Of a stretch of DNA of 64,000 nt, positions 44,722 to 55,759 are shown piece after piece; position 1 is the stretch's first letter; each line of letters begins with the position of its first letter. Below the pieces are notes generated by a model that had not been told where the DNA came from, searched no databases, and worked only from the letters and a program-made list of their open reading frames with translations. This DNA is from CBDCKN01 sp965219035 (GTDB taxonomy: Bacteria; Gemmatimonadota; Gemmatimonadetes; Longimicrobiales; Gaopeijiaceae): the NCBI GenBank assembly GCA_965219035.1, contig CBDCMR010000002.1:124001-188000 (forward strand), read 5' to 3'. The translations under genes were made by a program, and so were the position numbers.

Positions 44722-46019
44722 GAGCCTCGGCCGTGCTCCCGGACCAACTCCACGCCCTGAATCCGAAGAAGCCGACCCGACAGCGCCGTAGTGACCCTGA
44801 TCTCGAGCTCGAGGCTCCTCCCGTTCTGGGACTGTTCCAGCACCTCACCCTCCCTGTAGAGGAGTGCCAGCGTTTCCCCATCGTGAGCCGGGACCCGTAC
44901 GGACAGATGCTGGAGTCCGCTGCGTATACGAGCCTTCAGGACCGACGTGAGTCCCTCCAGGGTCTGGCGGTCAAGAGCAGACAGGAAAACCGCCGGTGTC
45001 GGCTCCAGGGCACGAATCCGCCTTCCGAGGGCATCCTCTTCGCCGTGGGTCAGGCGATCGATCTTGTTGAAGGCCAACACCTGGGGCCGATCGGCAAGGT
45101 CGAGGGCGTCCAAGGCCTCCTCGACGACCTGCTTCTGTTCCTCCCAATCCGAATGGGACGCATCAATGACGTGAACGATGAGATTCGCCTCCCGGGCCTC
45201 CTCCAGCGTCGAGCGGAAGGAAGCCACGAGATGGTGCGGAAGCTTTCTGATGAAGCCCACGGTGTCGGTGACGAGCATCTCGAACCCCTCGCCCAGAGGC
45301 ACGGATCGGGTCGCGGAGTCCAGTGTGGCGAACAGCCGGTTCTCCACGAAGAGCTCCGACCCCGACAGCGCACGGAGGAGCGAGGACTTGCCGGCATTGG
45401 TATAGCCCACGAGAGCCACCCGAAAGCTCCCGTCACGGGAACGGCGCTGGATCTCCCGGGCGCGGGCGACCCCCTCCAGCTTCTTACGTAGATCGGCGAT
45501 TCTCCGACCGATCAAGCGACGGTCGGACTCGAGCTGGGTTTCACCCGGCCCCCGGAGGCCCATGCCACCACGGATTCTCGAGAGGTGGGTCCACATCCGC
45601 TTGAGACGTGGCAGCAGATACTGAAGCTGGGCCAGCTCGACCTGCATCTTGGCCTCGCTGGTGCGAGCCCGGGTCGCGAAGATATCGAGAATGAGCTCGG
45701 AGCGATCCATCACCCGGACGCCGACGCGGTCCTCGATGGCCTTGCCCTGGGCAGGCGTCAGCTCTTCGTCGAAGATTACGAGGTCGGCCGCCTCCGCCTT
45801 CACATGCTCGCGAAGCTCATCGACCTTCCCTTGGCCGATGTAGAAACGGGGATGGGGGGCGTCGATCCACTGCCGCACGACGTCCACTACTTCCCCCCCG
45901 GCCGTGTCGGTGAGGCGTGTGAGCTCCTCGAGGTGCTCCTGAGCGACCCGCGCGTCGAGGGTCTTGAGCGGAGCCCCCACCAAGACGGCCCGGTCGACGG
46001 GCGTCTGGTTATCTATCAA
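44718..46019 (-). CDS. hflX: Ribosome-associated GTPase HflX
   Basis: HflX splits stalled or idle ribosomes, mainly under stress. The 433-residue protein has the N-terminal HflX domain (about 1-190, including LVIFDEELTPAQGKAIED and RGPGETQLESDRR). The G domain has P-loop VALVGYTNAGKSSLLRALSG, G3 DTVGFI and G4 NKID. It starts at TTG 46019. MITE-like element 3 lies just upstream, so its promoter may lie in or beyond that element. Confidence 0.93.
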   Translation of the reverse strand: MIDNQTPVDRAVLVGAPLKTLDARVAQEHLEELTRLTDTAGGEVVDVVRQWIDAPHPRFYIGQGKVDELREHVKAEAADLVIFDEELTPAQGKAIEDRVGVRVMDRSELILDIFATRARTSEAKMQVELAQLQYLLPRLKRMWTHLSRIRGGMGLRGPGETQLESDRRLIGRRIADLRKKLEGVARAREIQRRSRDGSFRVALVGYTNAGKSSLLRALSGSELFVENRLFATLDSATRSVPLGEGFEMLVTDTVGFIRKLPHHLVASFRSTLEEAREANLIVHVIDASHSDWEEQKQVVEEALDALDLADRPQVLAFNKIDRLTHGEEDALGRRIRALEPTPAVFLSALDRQTLEGLTSVLKARIRSGLQHLSVRVPAHDGETLALLYREGEVLEQSQNGRSLELEIRVTTALSGRLLRIQGVELVREHGRGS

Positions 46020-46039
46020 CTGCGTGGGGATGATGACTC

Positions 46040-46335
46040 CTAGAGGCCTGTTGAAGAAGTGGGGCGAGCCGCGTTAGGAGCGCCACGGGGCCAGACCCTA
46101 GGCGGCGCCCCGTAGGCATAGCAATAGCTACGTCGAGGGGCGCCAACAACGGGGGCACCGCGCGAAGCGTGGTCGGCCCCGTGCCGCCCTAACCCGAAGG
46201 GCGAAGGGGGGTTGCGGGCCCATAGCGCGTCTCTCTTCCTCGCCGTAGCCCTGCTATGCCTCGTCATCGTTCCTTCTCTGGTCACCGCAAGACCCCTTCG
46301 CGCGGCCGCACCCCACTTCTTCAACAGGCCTCTAG
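46040..46335. mobile_element. MITE-like element 3 with perfect 25-bp terminal inverted repeats
   Basis: The left end (46040-46064, beginning CTAGAGGCCTGTTGAAGAAG) is the exact reverse complement of the right end (46311-46335) over 25 bp, and the similarity extends weakly further inside. The 296-bp interior has no credible gene, only paired GC-rich segments (for example GCACCGCGCGAAGCGTGGTC). Read on the - strand, it includes GACGAGGCATAGCA, similar to GACGAGGAATAGCA in element 1. It fills the whole gap between hflX and the end of rarA. Confidence 0.8.
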
Positions 46336-46340
46336 ATATC

Positions 46341-47711
46341 CTAATCTCGCGGGCGAGCCTCTTCCTTGCGGGATTTCCAGCGGTCGAGCCGATCCTTGAT
46401 ACTCTCCTCGAAGCCCGCTGATCCCGGCTGGTAGAAGTTTTGTCCCGCCACCTCGTCGGGAAGGTACTCCTGTGGCGCTATCCCCTCCGGCTCATCGGGG
46501 TCGTAACGATACCCCTTGCCATACCCCAGTTCCTTCATGAGGTCCGTGGGAGCATTGCGTATGTGGAGTGGGACAGGCGCCGACGGCGTCTCCTGCGCGC
46601 TCCGCAGAGCAGCCTTCCACCCTACGTACATGCGGTTCGACTTGGGGGCAGACGCCAGGTAGACGGCGGCTTCGGCGAGAGCCAGCTCCCCCTCGGGAGG
46701 ACCCAGGAAGTGGAAGGCGTCCCTGGCGGCGATGGCCACTCCTAGGGCTCCGGGGTCGGCCAGCCCGACGTCCTCGCTGGCCATGCGGACGAGGCGGCGG
46801 GCGATGTAGAGAGGATCCTCTCCGCCCTCGATCATGCGAGCGAGCCAGTAGAGGGCGCCGTCGGGATCTCCACCCCGCACGGCCTTGTGGAGGGCGGAGA
46901 TCAGGTTGTAGTGCTCCTCCCCCGACTTGTCGTAAAGGGCAAACCGATGCTGTACAGCCTCCTGGGCCCTCGATAGGTCCACGGCGCCTCGGACCCCTGC
47001 CAGCTTGGCGGCCGTCTCCAAGATGCCCAGTCCCCTCCGGGCGTCTCCGTTGGCAGCCCGAGCCATGGCCTCGAGGGCGTCTGAGTCCACTTCGAACTCC
47101 AGGTGGCCCAGGCCTCGCTCTTCGTCCTCCAGCGCCGAGCGAAGGATGTCCGCGACATTTTCGGGAGAGAGCGGTTTCAGGGTGAACACCGGGGCCCGGG
47201 AGAGGAGAGGTCGCACGACCTCGAAGCTCGGATTCTCGGTCGTGGCCCCGATCAGAACGACGGTGCCACTCTCCACGTGAGGAAGAAAAGCGTCCTGCTG
47301 CGCCTTGTTGAATCGGTGGATCTCGTCGCAGAAGAGGATCGTGCTCCGGTTCGTGGCCCTCCGCCGCTCCTTCGCCTCCTTGATGACCTCCCGCACCCTC
47401 GCCACGCCCTCGGTGACGGCCGAGAAAGCCACGAACGCGGCGTCCGTCCTGTCGGCAACCAGTCGGGCCAGCGTCGTCTTTCCACTGCCCGGCGGTCCCC
47501 AGAGGATCATGCTCCCGGGATCGCCCTAGTCGATCATGGAGCGCAGGGCCTTACCGTGCCCGAGGACGTGTCCCTGACCTCGAAACTCCTCCAGCGTTCG
47601 GGGGCGCATGCGGGCCGCGAGGGGAGCGTCGGTGGAGGCCTCGGGAGCGGCACTTCGCGCCGCCGCATCCGCCGGCGGCTCGCTCTCGGAAAACAGACTG
47701 AGATCACTCAT
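46341..47711 (-). pseudogene. rarA: Replication-associated recombination protein RarA, interrupted by an in-frame TAG
   Basis: RarA (MgsA) is an AAA+ ATPase acting at stalled forks. From ATG 47711 the frame reads MSDLSLFSESEPPADAAARS, then LAARMRPRTLEEFRGQ. At codon 62 it meets TAG (47526-47528) and continues in the same frame with GDPGSMILWGPPGSGKTTLA. All later motifs are intact: ILFCDEIHRFNKAQQDAFLP, GATTENPSFEV, LLSRAPVF, then the C-terminal tetramerisation region with NRMYVGWKAA. One base change from CAG, GAG or AAG would explain it. The 389-codon part from ATG 47510 lacks the N-terminal segment and would start at the Walker A loop. The start overlaps the cca stop by 8 bp. Confidence 0.8.
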
Positions 47712-49056
47712 AGCCTTCGTGATCCGCGTCAAACGGCTCCGACATTGCCAAAGGAAAACCAACCTTCCGCACGAGCGCCTCGAGCTGCGCCCGGGTGTTC
47801 GTCTCCGGGTGCTCCAGCACGTGCTCCAGCAAAAGCTCGAGGATCTCCCGAAATCTGGGATCCGGGCTGAGCCCCAAGGCCTGGAGATGCTCTCCGTTCA
47901 AGGCCAGGTGCGAGACGGCGAGAGGCGGCCTCGCTCTCAGAACGGATCGGATGGCCTCGATGCGCCCGACCGCGACGTCTGCCGGCGAGGGACCGGAAAC
48001 GCCGACCGGATCGACCCCCGCGCGCGCCTCAGCCAACCAGATCCGTGCCAGGTCCGGGAAGAGCGCAGGGCCGGTCCGGTTGAGCCAGCGCCGGATATCG
48101 GCCGATTCGTCGGACGGGATCCCCAAGGTCCTGTTGGCCACCAGGGTCGAGACTCGTCTGGTGTCCGCGTTGGAGAACCTGAGCCGGCCCATGAGCCGTT
48201 CTACCGTCCCGCGCACCCCCCGGACATCACCCGAGCGGTCGCGGGCTATTGGCGAGAGGAGGGTCGCCAGACGAACCAGCGGCCGGCCGCGCCGCGCGGC
48301 GTCACAGGCCATGAGGGCGCCGTCCAGGGAGGATGGACCCGAGGTGGCGGTCGCCTCGGCGAACTCCGGATACAGCTTCGCCAGGGCCCCGGAGCGAGCG
48401 TAGAGATGGAGAGCGATCGACGGGCTGTCGGTCTGGGATAGCAGCTTCATGAGCTCTTCCTGGATCCGTTCGGCCGACAGCACGTGCAGCTGCGGTACCG
48501 CATCGCAAAGAGCCTGCCAGGTCTCTTTCTCTATGGTGAAGCCGAACTGGCCCGAGAAGCGGAGAGCCCTCAGCACGCGGAGAAAGTCCTCGCCGAAGCG
48601 GTCTGCGGGAGCGCCCATTGTCCGGAGGACACGCGCCTCCATGTCGGCGAGCCCCTCACCAGGATCCCGGAGCTCCCCCCGGAGTGGGTGCCACGCGATG
48701 GCGTTGAAGGTGAAGTCCCGCCGGGCCAGATCCTCTTCGATGTCGTCGGCGAACTCCACCACGGCCCGGCGCCCGAACGTCTCTACGTCCCGGCGGAAGG
48801 TCGTGACCTCGTAGAGCGTTCCTCCTCGGGCGAGAACGCCCACCGTGCCGTGCTCGACTCCGATGGGCACGGTCCGGGAAAAGGCGGCCATGATCTCATC
48901 CGGCGTCGCCCTGGTCGCCATGTCCCAGTCCCCTGCGGCGTGCCCGAGGAGGATATTGCGGATGGCGCCTCCCACCACCCAGGTCTCGAACCCGGCGTTC
49001 TCCAGCGTGGTGGTGATCCAGCGCACGGCCTCCGGAGCGGCGGGGTTGAAGTCCAC
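47704..49056 (-). CDS. cca: CCA tRNA nucleotidyltransferase/poly(A) polymerase family protein
   Basis: A 450-residue nucleotidyltransferase of the class II CCA-adding/poly(A) polymerase family. The start is GTG 49056, one base into the stop of the upstream SDR gene. It shows WVVGGAIRNILLG, the catalytic WDMATRATPDE (DxD-like), RDFTFNAIAWHP, and the template-Arg region DRFGEDFLRVLRALRFSGQF. The tRNA-Gln in this window does not encode CCA, so a CCA-adding activity is needed, although sequence alone cannot exclude poly(A) polymerase. Confidence 0.9.
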   Translation of the reverse strand: MDFNPAAPEAVRWITTTLENAGFETWVVGGAIRNILLGHAAGDWDMATRATPDEIMAAFSRTVPIGVEHGTVGVLARGGTLYEVTTFRRDVETFGRRAVVEFADDIEEDLARRDFTFNAIAWHPLRGELRDPGEGLADMEARVLRTMGAPADRFGEDFLRVLRALRFSGQFGFTIEKETWQALCDAVPQLHVLSAERIQEELMKLLSQTDSPSIALHLYARSGALAKLYPEFAEATATSGPSSLDGALMACDAARRGRPLVRLATLLSPIARDRSGDVRGVRGTVERLMGRLRFSNADTRRVSTLVANRTLGIPSDESADIRRWLNRTGPALFPDLARIWLAEARAGVDPVGVSGPSPADVAVGRIEAIRSVLRARPPLAVSHLALNGEHLQALGLSPDPRFREILELLLEHVLEHPETNTRAQLEALVRKVGFPLAMSEPFDADHEGYE

Positions 49057-49817
49057 TACCCCACCAGCACCGCTCCCCCGTTGACGTTGAGAATCTCGCC
49101 AGTGATGTGGCGCGCCAGGGGTGAGCAGAGGAAGACGATGGGTCCGGCGATGTCTACTGCGGTGGCGATCCTGCCCAGAGGGATTGTGGCCTCGATCCGG
49201 GCCCTGTCGTCGGCCTCCACGACCGGATGGATCATCTCCGTGTCGATCCAGCCGGGGGCCACGGCGTTGACCGTTACACCCTTGGGGGCCAATTCGACAC
49301 ATAGCCCCTTGACCAGTGAGATGACACCCCCCTTCGACGCAGCGTAGTCTCCGTGGTAGGACTCGCCCCGCTGGCCCGCCGTGGAGCTCACCAGTACGAT
49401 CGCTCCACCCGGTCGGAGACGTCGGGCCGCTTCTCGCGACGTGTAAAAGATCGAGTCCAGGTTGCACGACAGCGTCTTGCGCCACTGGCTCTCGTCCATG
49501 TCCGCCAGCGCGACATCCTCCGGGGGCCATATCCCGGCATTCCCTATGAAGAGGTCGAGAGCGTCGAACTCCCGGTCTGCCCGCTCGAAGAGCCGGCTCG
49601 CGTCTTCCGATCGCGAGAGGTCTCCTGCCTCCGCCCACGCCTTCACCCCCAGGGCACGCAGCTCCTCCACTACGCCTCCGGCGTCCTGCTCACGGGTACG
49701 GTAGCCGATGCCGACGTCGACGCCGGCCTCGGCCAGGAGTCGGGCCGTGGCGCGCCCCACACCCCGGGAGCCACCGGTTACCACTGCGGTCCGCCCTTTC
49801 AGCTCGATGAGTGACAC
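49056..49817 (-). CDS. Short-chain dehydrogenase/reductase (FabG-like)
   Basis: A 253-residue SDR enzyme. From GTG 49817 it begins VSLIELKGRTAVVTGGSRGV, with the TGGSRGVG cofactor motif. The active site is visible as NAGIW, SSTAG and YAASKGG (catalytic Ser, Tyr and Lys). The ending GEILNVNGGAVLVG is typical of 3-oxoacyl-ACP reductase-like members. The substrate is not certain. It is about 50 bp downstream of gmhA. Confidence 0.9.
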   Translation of the reverse strand: MSLIELKGRTAVVTGGSRGVGRATARLLAEAGVDVGIGYRTREQDAGGVVEELRALGVKAWAEAGDLSRSEDASRLFERADREFDALDLFIGNAGIWPPEDVALADMDESQWRKTLSCNLDSIFYTSREAARRLRPGGAIVLVSSTAGQRGESYHGDYAASKGGVISLVKGLCVELAPKGVTVNAVAPGWIDTEMIHPVVEADDRARIEATIPLGRIATAVDIAGPIVFLCSPLARHITGEILNVNGGAVLVG

Positions 49818-49866
49818 GTGGTTCACCTCGGAGCAGACATGAGCGAAAGCCCGACTCCCGGCCGGA

Positions 49867-50460
49867 TCACCGGGATCCCTGGGAGAAGATGCGGTCAACC
49901 CGATCGCACACCGCGTGTCCGATGGCCAGGTGGAGCTCCTGGGCTCTGGCCGTGCTCTCGGTGGGTACGATGACCGCCACGTCCACAGCGTCCTTCAGGC
50001 GGCCGCCCCCCTTCGCGAGTAGTGCCACGGTACGGAGGCCGGAGGCCCGGGCGGCTTCGACGGCTCGGACAAGGTTCTCGGACTCACCACTGGTGGAGTG
50101 GACGAGGAGGAGGTCGCCCGCCCGACCCAGCGCCTCCACCTGGCACACGAAGACATCCTCGAAGCCGAAGTCGTTCGCCGCAGCCGTCAGAACGGAGCTG
50201 TCAGTGGTGAGCGCCAGCGCCCGCAGCGCGCCCCTCTCCCGACGAAACCGGATCACGTACTCCGCGGCCAGGTGCTGTGCGTCGGCGGCCGATCCGCCGT
50301 TCCCGCAAAATAGCAACGTCCCGTCGGCCTCCAGGGTCTCCCGAACCATGGAGGACACTATCTCGATCTCACCGGCCAGGTCGCGCGCACACGTTGCAGC
50401 GAGCTCCGCCAGCTCGAGCAGTTCTCCCGATCCCTGCGCTTTGTCCGACAAGGGGCTCAC
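49867..50460 (-). CDS. gmhA: Sedoheptulose-7-phosphate isomerase GmhA (SIS domain)
   Basis: A 197-residue SIS-domain protein of the phosphoheptose isomerase type. It makes D-glycero-D-manno-heptose 7-phosphate for LPS core or S-layer glycans. Motifs are LLFCGNGGSAADAQHLAAEY, then LTTDSSVLTAAANDFGFEDV, STSGESENLV and ELHLAIGHAVCD. GTG 50460 overlaps the stop of the PHP gene (GTGA). DiaA-like function is an alternative. Confidence 0.88.
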   Translation of the reverse strand: MSPLSDKAQGSGELLELAELAATCARDLAGEIEIVSSMVRETLEADGTLLFCGNGGSAADAQHLAAEYVIRFRRERGALRALALTTDSSVLTAAANDFGFEDVFVCQVEALGRAGDLLLVHSTSGESENLVRAVEAARASGLRTVALLAKGGGRLKDAVDVAVIVPTESTARAQELHLAIGHAVCDRVDRIFSQGSR

Positions 50461-51595
50461 CCTTTGAATATGCTCTTGAACCGATTCCAGAACCGACTCT
50501 CAATCACCAACGGCGGGACGGGTAGGGGCGCCTCACCCAGGAACACCCGCCCCGGGTTGCTCACCGTGAGAAGCCGAAGCTGCTCACCGCCATCGCGCTC
50601 CCGGAAGAAGGCGTCGGATTCTCTAAGGTAGATGCTGAGATGGCGCCGGGCATGGAAATCGCTCGCAAGGTAGTCCACCCAACCCCGTGCGAGGAGCCTG
50701 CACGCCACGTCCCTCGCCTCTCTCCCGTAGCGGCCGGCGAAGGATCCGTGATTCACCTGCAAGTAGGCTCCGGACCTTCGCCAGGCGCCAGCGAGCTCGA
50801 CATCGTGCTCGATTCCCTGGTATCGCTCCGGGTGCGCGAGGATCGGTCGGTACCCGTCGGCGCAGATCCGCTGGATGACCTGCTCGGTGCGAGGAGGAAT
50901 CTGGAGTCGCGGCCATTCCACCAGAACGAAGAGCGTTCCAGCCAGCCGGAGCCGGGGATCCGAGAGGTCCGGATCCGGGATGTCGAGCATGATCTCGTAT
51001 CCGCGCTCGAACTCCAGCTTGGGGAAGCGATCCGCTACCACGCGAGACACCTCCTCCCATGCATTGTCGACCTGTCCCAGCCGTTCGGCGAGCTTCGCGG
51101 GGTCGTGTGTGATGCTCGCATTCAGGTGAGGGGTGGTGAGGATCCGGCCGATTCCGGCACTTGCCATCCGCTCCACCGCCTCCAAAGCCTCGTCCAGAGT
51201 GCGCGCACCATCGTCCACACCGGGCACGAGATGACTGTGGAGGTCGGCCGACGTCCCCGACTCACCGAACGTCATGTCAGCGGCCCGTGGGAGGGGTGGA
51301 GCGGGCCGCGTCCGATGGAGTCGGTCGAGAAGGCCAGCGAGCACGGCCTCCGTATTTTCCTCACCGGCCGCAGCCTCGCACGCGTAGGTGAGGAGAGCGT
51401 CGGCAGCCAGCAAGTGGAACGCCCCCTCCCGGTTTCGCCCCAGCCGTTTGAGCGCCTCGTCCACGTGGTGCGCTGCACCGTCGCCTAGCGCCTCGCTGAC
51501 CGCACTGCCCTGAGAAGGCCCGGGCTCGAGCCAGCGGCGCAGCTCCTCCGGTGCCGGGGGCTCCCTATCGGCCACCCATCCCTTCAGGTCGTCCA

Positions 51596-51596
<1 letters not shown>
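50457..51596 (-). CDS. PHP-domain phosphoesterase (CpsB/YwqE-like) with N-terminal extension
   Basis: A 379-residue protein. From about residue 108 it is a PHP-family phosphoesterase of the CpsB tyrosine-phosphatase type: SADLHSHLVPGVDDGARTLD, TTPHLNASI, FERGYEIML, ILAHPERYQGI, LQVNHGSF and ASDFHARRH. These supply the metal His and Asp ligands. The first ~107 residues form a helical, Ala/Leu-rich extension not seen in typical CpsB, and an in-frame ATG at 51275 marks the canonical start. ATG 51596 shares one base with the alaS stop. CpsB proteins dephosphorylate BY-kinases in polysaccharide export. Confidence 0.8.
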
Positions 51597-54265
<2,669 letters not shown>

Positions 54266-54296
54266 GATGACGATGTGTAGGCGTCCATGGGCGCCA

Positions 54297-54325
54297 ATTA
54301 TAACGACTTGACGGGGCTGACCCAA
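54297..54325 (-). promoter_or_regulatory. Sigma-70-type promoter upstream of alaS
   Basis: On the - strand a perfect -10 box TATAAT (54297-54302) lies 17 bp from a -35 box TTGGGT (54320-54325). Transcription would start near 54290, about 25 nt before the alaS ATG. It sits between the recA terminator and alaS, so the genes from alaS onward (PHP, gmhA, SDR, cca, rarA) can be transcribed independently of recA. Confidence 0.7.
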
Positions 54326-54373
54326 CAACGTCCAGAGCCCGGAAACGGGCCTTCGAGGAGCCCGTAGATCAAC

Positions 54374-54401
54374 GAAAAAGCCCGGTCGCTCGACCGGGCT
54401 T
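54374..54401 (-). terminator. Rho-independent terminator of recA
   Basis: On the - strand AAGCCCGGTCG pairs with CGACCGGGCTT (11-bp stem, about 54379-54401). The TTTTTCG tail follows at 54374-54378. This is the clearest intrinsic terminator in the window. It lies about 30 bp after the recA stop. Confidence 0.92.
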
Positions 54402-54432
54402 GAGGAGACTCTCGGGGAGTACTCTCCAGGTG

Positions 54433-55506
54433 TCAGCCTTCGCCGTTCGCCGTTGCCTCCTTGAGTGGCTCGGCTTCTTCGGCATCGCCTCCCACTCCCA
54501 ATGCTTCGCGGACACGGACGTCCACCTCCTCGAGCACGTCGGGATTCTCCGTGAGGAACTCCCTGGTGTTCTCCTTCCCCTGACCCAGTCGCAGGTCCCC
54601 GTACGAATACCAGGACCCCGACTTCTCGATGATTCCCTCTTCGACGCCAATGTCGATGAGAAGACTCTCGTGGCTGATGCCGATGTCGTAGAGGATGTCG
54701 AATTCGGCTTGTCTGAAGGGGGGGGCGCATTTGTTCTTCACCACCTTCACGCGCGTCCGGTTGCCCACGACGTCCTGGCCATCTTTGATGGCGCCGATGC
54801 GCCGGATGTCCATGCGAAGGGACGAGTAAAACTTGAGGGCACGGCCTCCCGACGTTGTCTCCGGGTTCCCGAACATCACACCGATCTTCTCCCGGATCTG
54901 GTTCGTGAAGACCACGGCGGTCTGGGATCGAGCGACCGCACCGGTCAGCTTGCGCAACGCCTGACTCATGAGTCGAGCCTGGAGCCCCACGTGGGAGTCG
55001 CCCATCTCCCCTTCGATCTCGGCCCGCGGGACGAGGGCCGCCACGGAGTCCACCACGACCACGTCGACGGCGCTGCTGCGAATCAGGACCTCGGTGATCT
55101 CGAGCGCCTGCTCGCCCGTGTCGGGCTGGGATACGAGCAGGTTGTCCACGTCCACTCCGAGCTTCTTGGAGTACGTCACGTCCAGGGCGTGCTCGGCGTC
55201 CACGAAGGCGGCGATCCCACCAGCCGCCTGCGCGTTGGCGATGATGTGCAGACAGAGGGTCGTCTTTCCGCTCGATTCGGGGCCGTAGATCTCGGTGATC
55301 CGTCCTCTCGGGATACCGCCGACCCCGATGGCGGCATCCAGATTGATGGCGCCGGTGCCGATGACGTCGATCTCGACTTTCATCCCGTCGTCCCCCATCC
55401 ACATGATGGAGCCCTTCCCGTAGGAACGCTCGATCTGCGTGATGGCCGTGGAGAGGGCCTTCTTCTTCTTGTCGCTCAACTCATGCGTGACTTCTACGGT
55501 CGACAT
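54433..55506 (-). CDS. recA: Recombinase RecA
   Basis: RecA, 357 residues, begins MSTVEVTHELSDKKKKALST. Walker A is GPESSGKTT (75-83). VFTNQIREKIGVMFGNPETT, Walker B VVVVDSVAAL and the C-terminal VREALGV tail with an acidic end are present. No intein is seen. A promoter with TAGAAT (-10) and TTTCGC (-35) lies upstream. I found no clear SOS box, so LexA control is not supported here. recX is not adjacent; alaS follows recA directly. Confidence 0.97.
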   Translation of the reverse strand: MSTVEVTHELSDKKKKALSTAITQIERSYGKGSIMWMGDDGMKVEIDVIGTGAINLDAAIGVGGIPRGRITEIYGPESSGKTTLCLHIIANAQAAGGIAAFVDAEHALDVTYSKKLGVDVDNLLVSQPDTGEQALEITEVLIRSSAVDVVVVDSVAALVPRAEIEGEMGDSHVGLQARLMSQALRKLTGAVARSQTAVVFTNQIREKIGVMFGNPETTSGGRALKFYSSLRMDIRRIGAIKDGQDVVGNRTRVKVVKNKCAPPFRQAEFDILYDIGISHESLLIDIGVEEGIIEKSGSWYSYGDLRLGQGKENTREFLTENPDVLEEVDVRVREALGVGGDAEEAEPLKEATANGEG

Positions 55507-55541
55507 TCCATCCTCGCGGAAAAGCAGTGGGGTCGGAGGTT

Positions 55542-55570
55542 ATTCTACAACACCCGAAGAGAAAGCGAAA
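55542..55570 (-). promoter_or_regulatory. Possible recA promoter
   Basis: On the - strand the -10-like TAGAAT (55542-55547) and -35-like TTTCGC (55565-55570) are 17 bp apart, upstream of recA. The -10 box is good and the -35 box is weak. The whole recA to oxidoreductase gap (55507-55759) otherwise contains no gene that I recognise. Confidence 0.4.
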
Positions 55571-55759
55571 GTCCTTCGACGCCGGGAGGCGACCCGTGCA
55601 AAGTAAAGCAAGCCTGCGGGCCAGGGAATGTCGCTCCGCGACGTTCGCGCGTCGGCCCGTCAGGTGTCAGCTTGGGAACCGCACCACCCGCCGGCGGGTT
55701 GATGCACCGAACCGATCAGTTCTGGAGAGAAGCCGGACGGACGGGTTTACGGGTGACAC

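Noticed and set aside
46040..46324. A 94-codon - strand frame inside MITE-like element 3
   Set aside because: It begins within the terminal inverted repeat and has low-complexity Arg/Pro/Ala composition, so it is unlikely to be a gene.
55507..55759. Possible LexA/SOS box upstream of recA
   Set aside because: No GAACN4GTTC-like or CTGTN8ACAG-like palindrome is present; the few GTTC/GAAC words are not spaced correctly.
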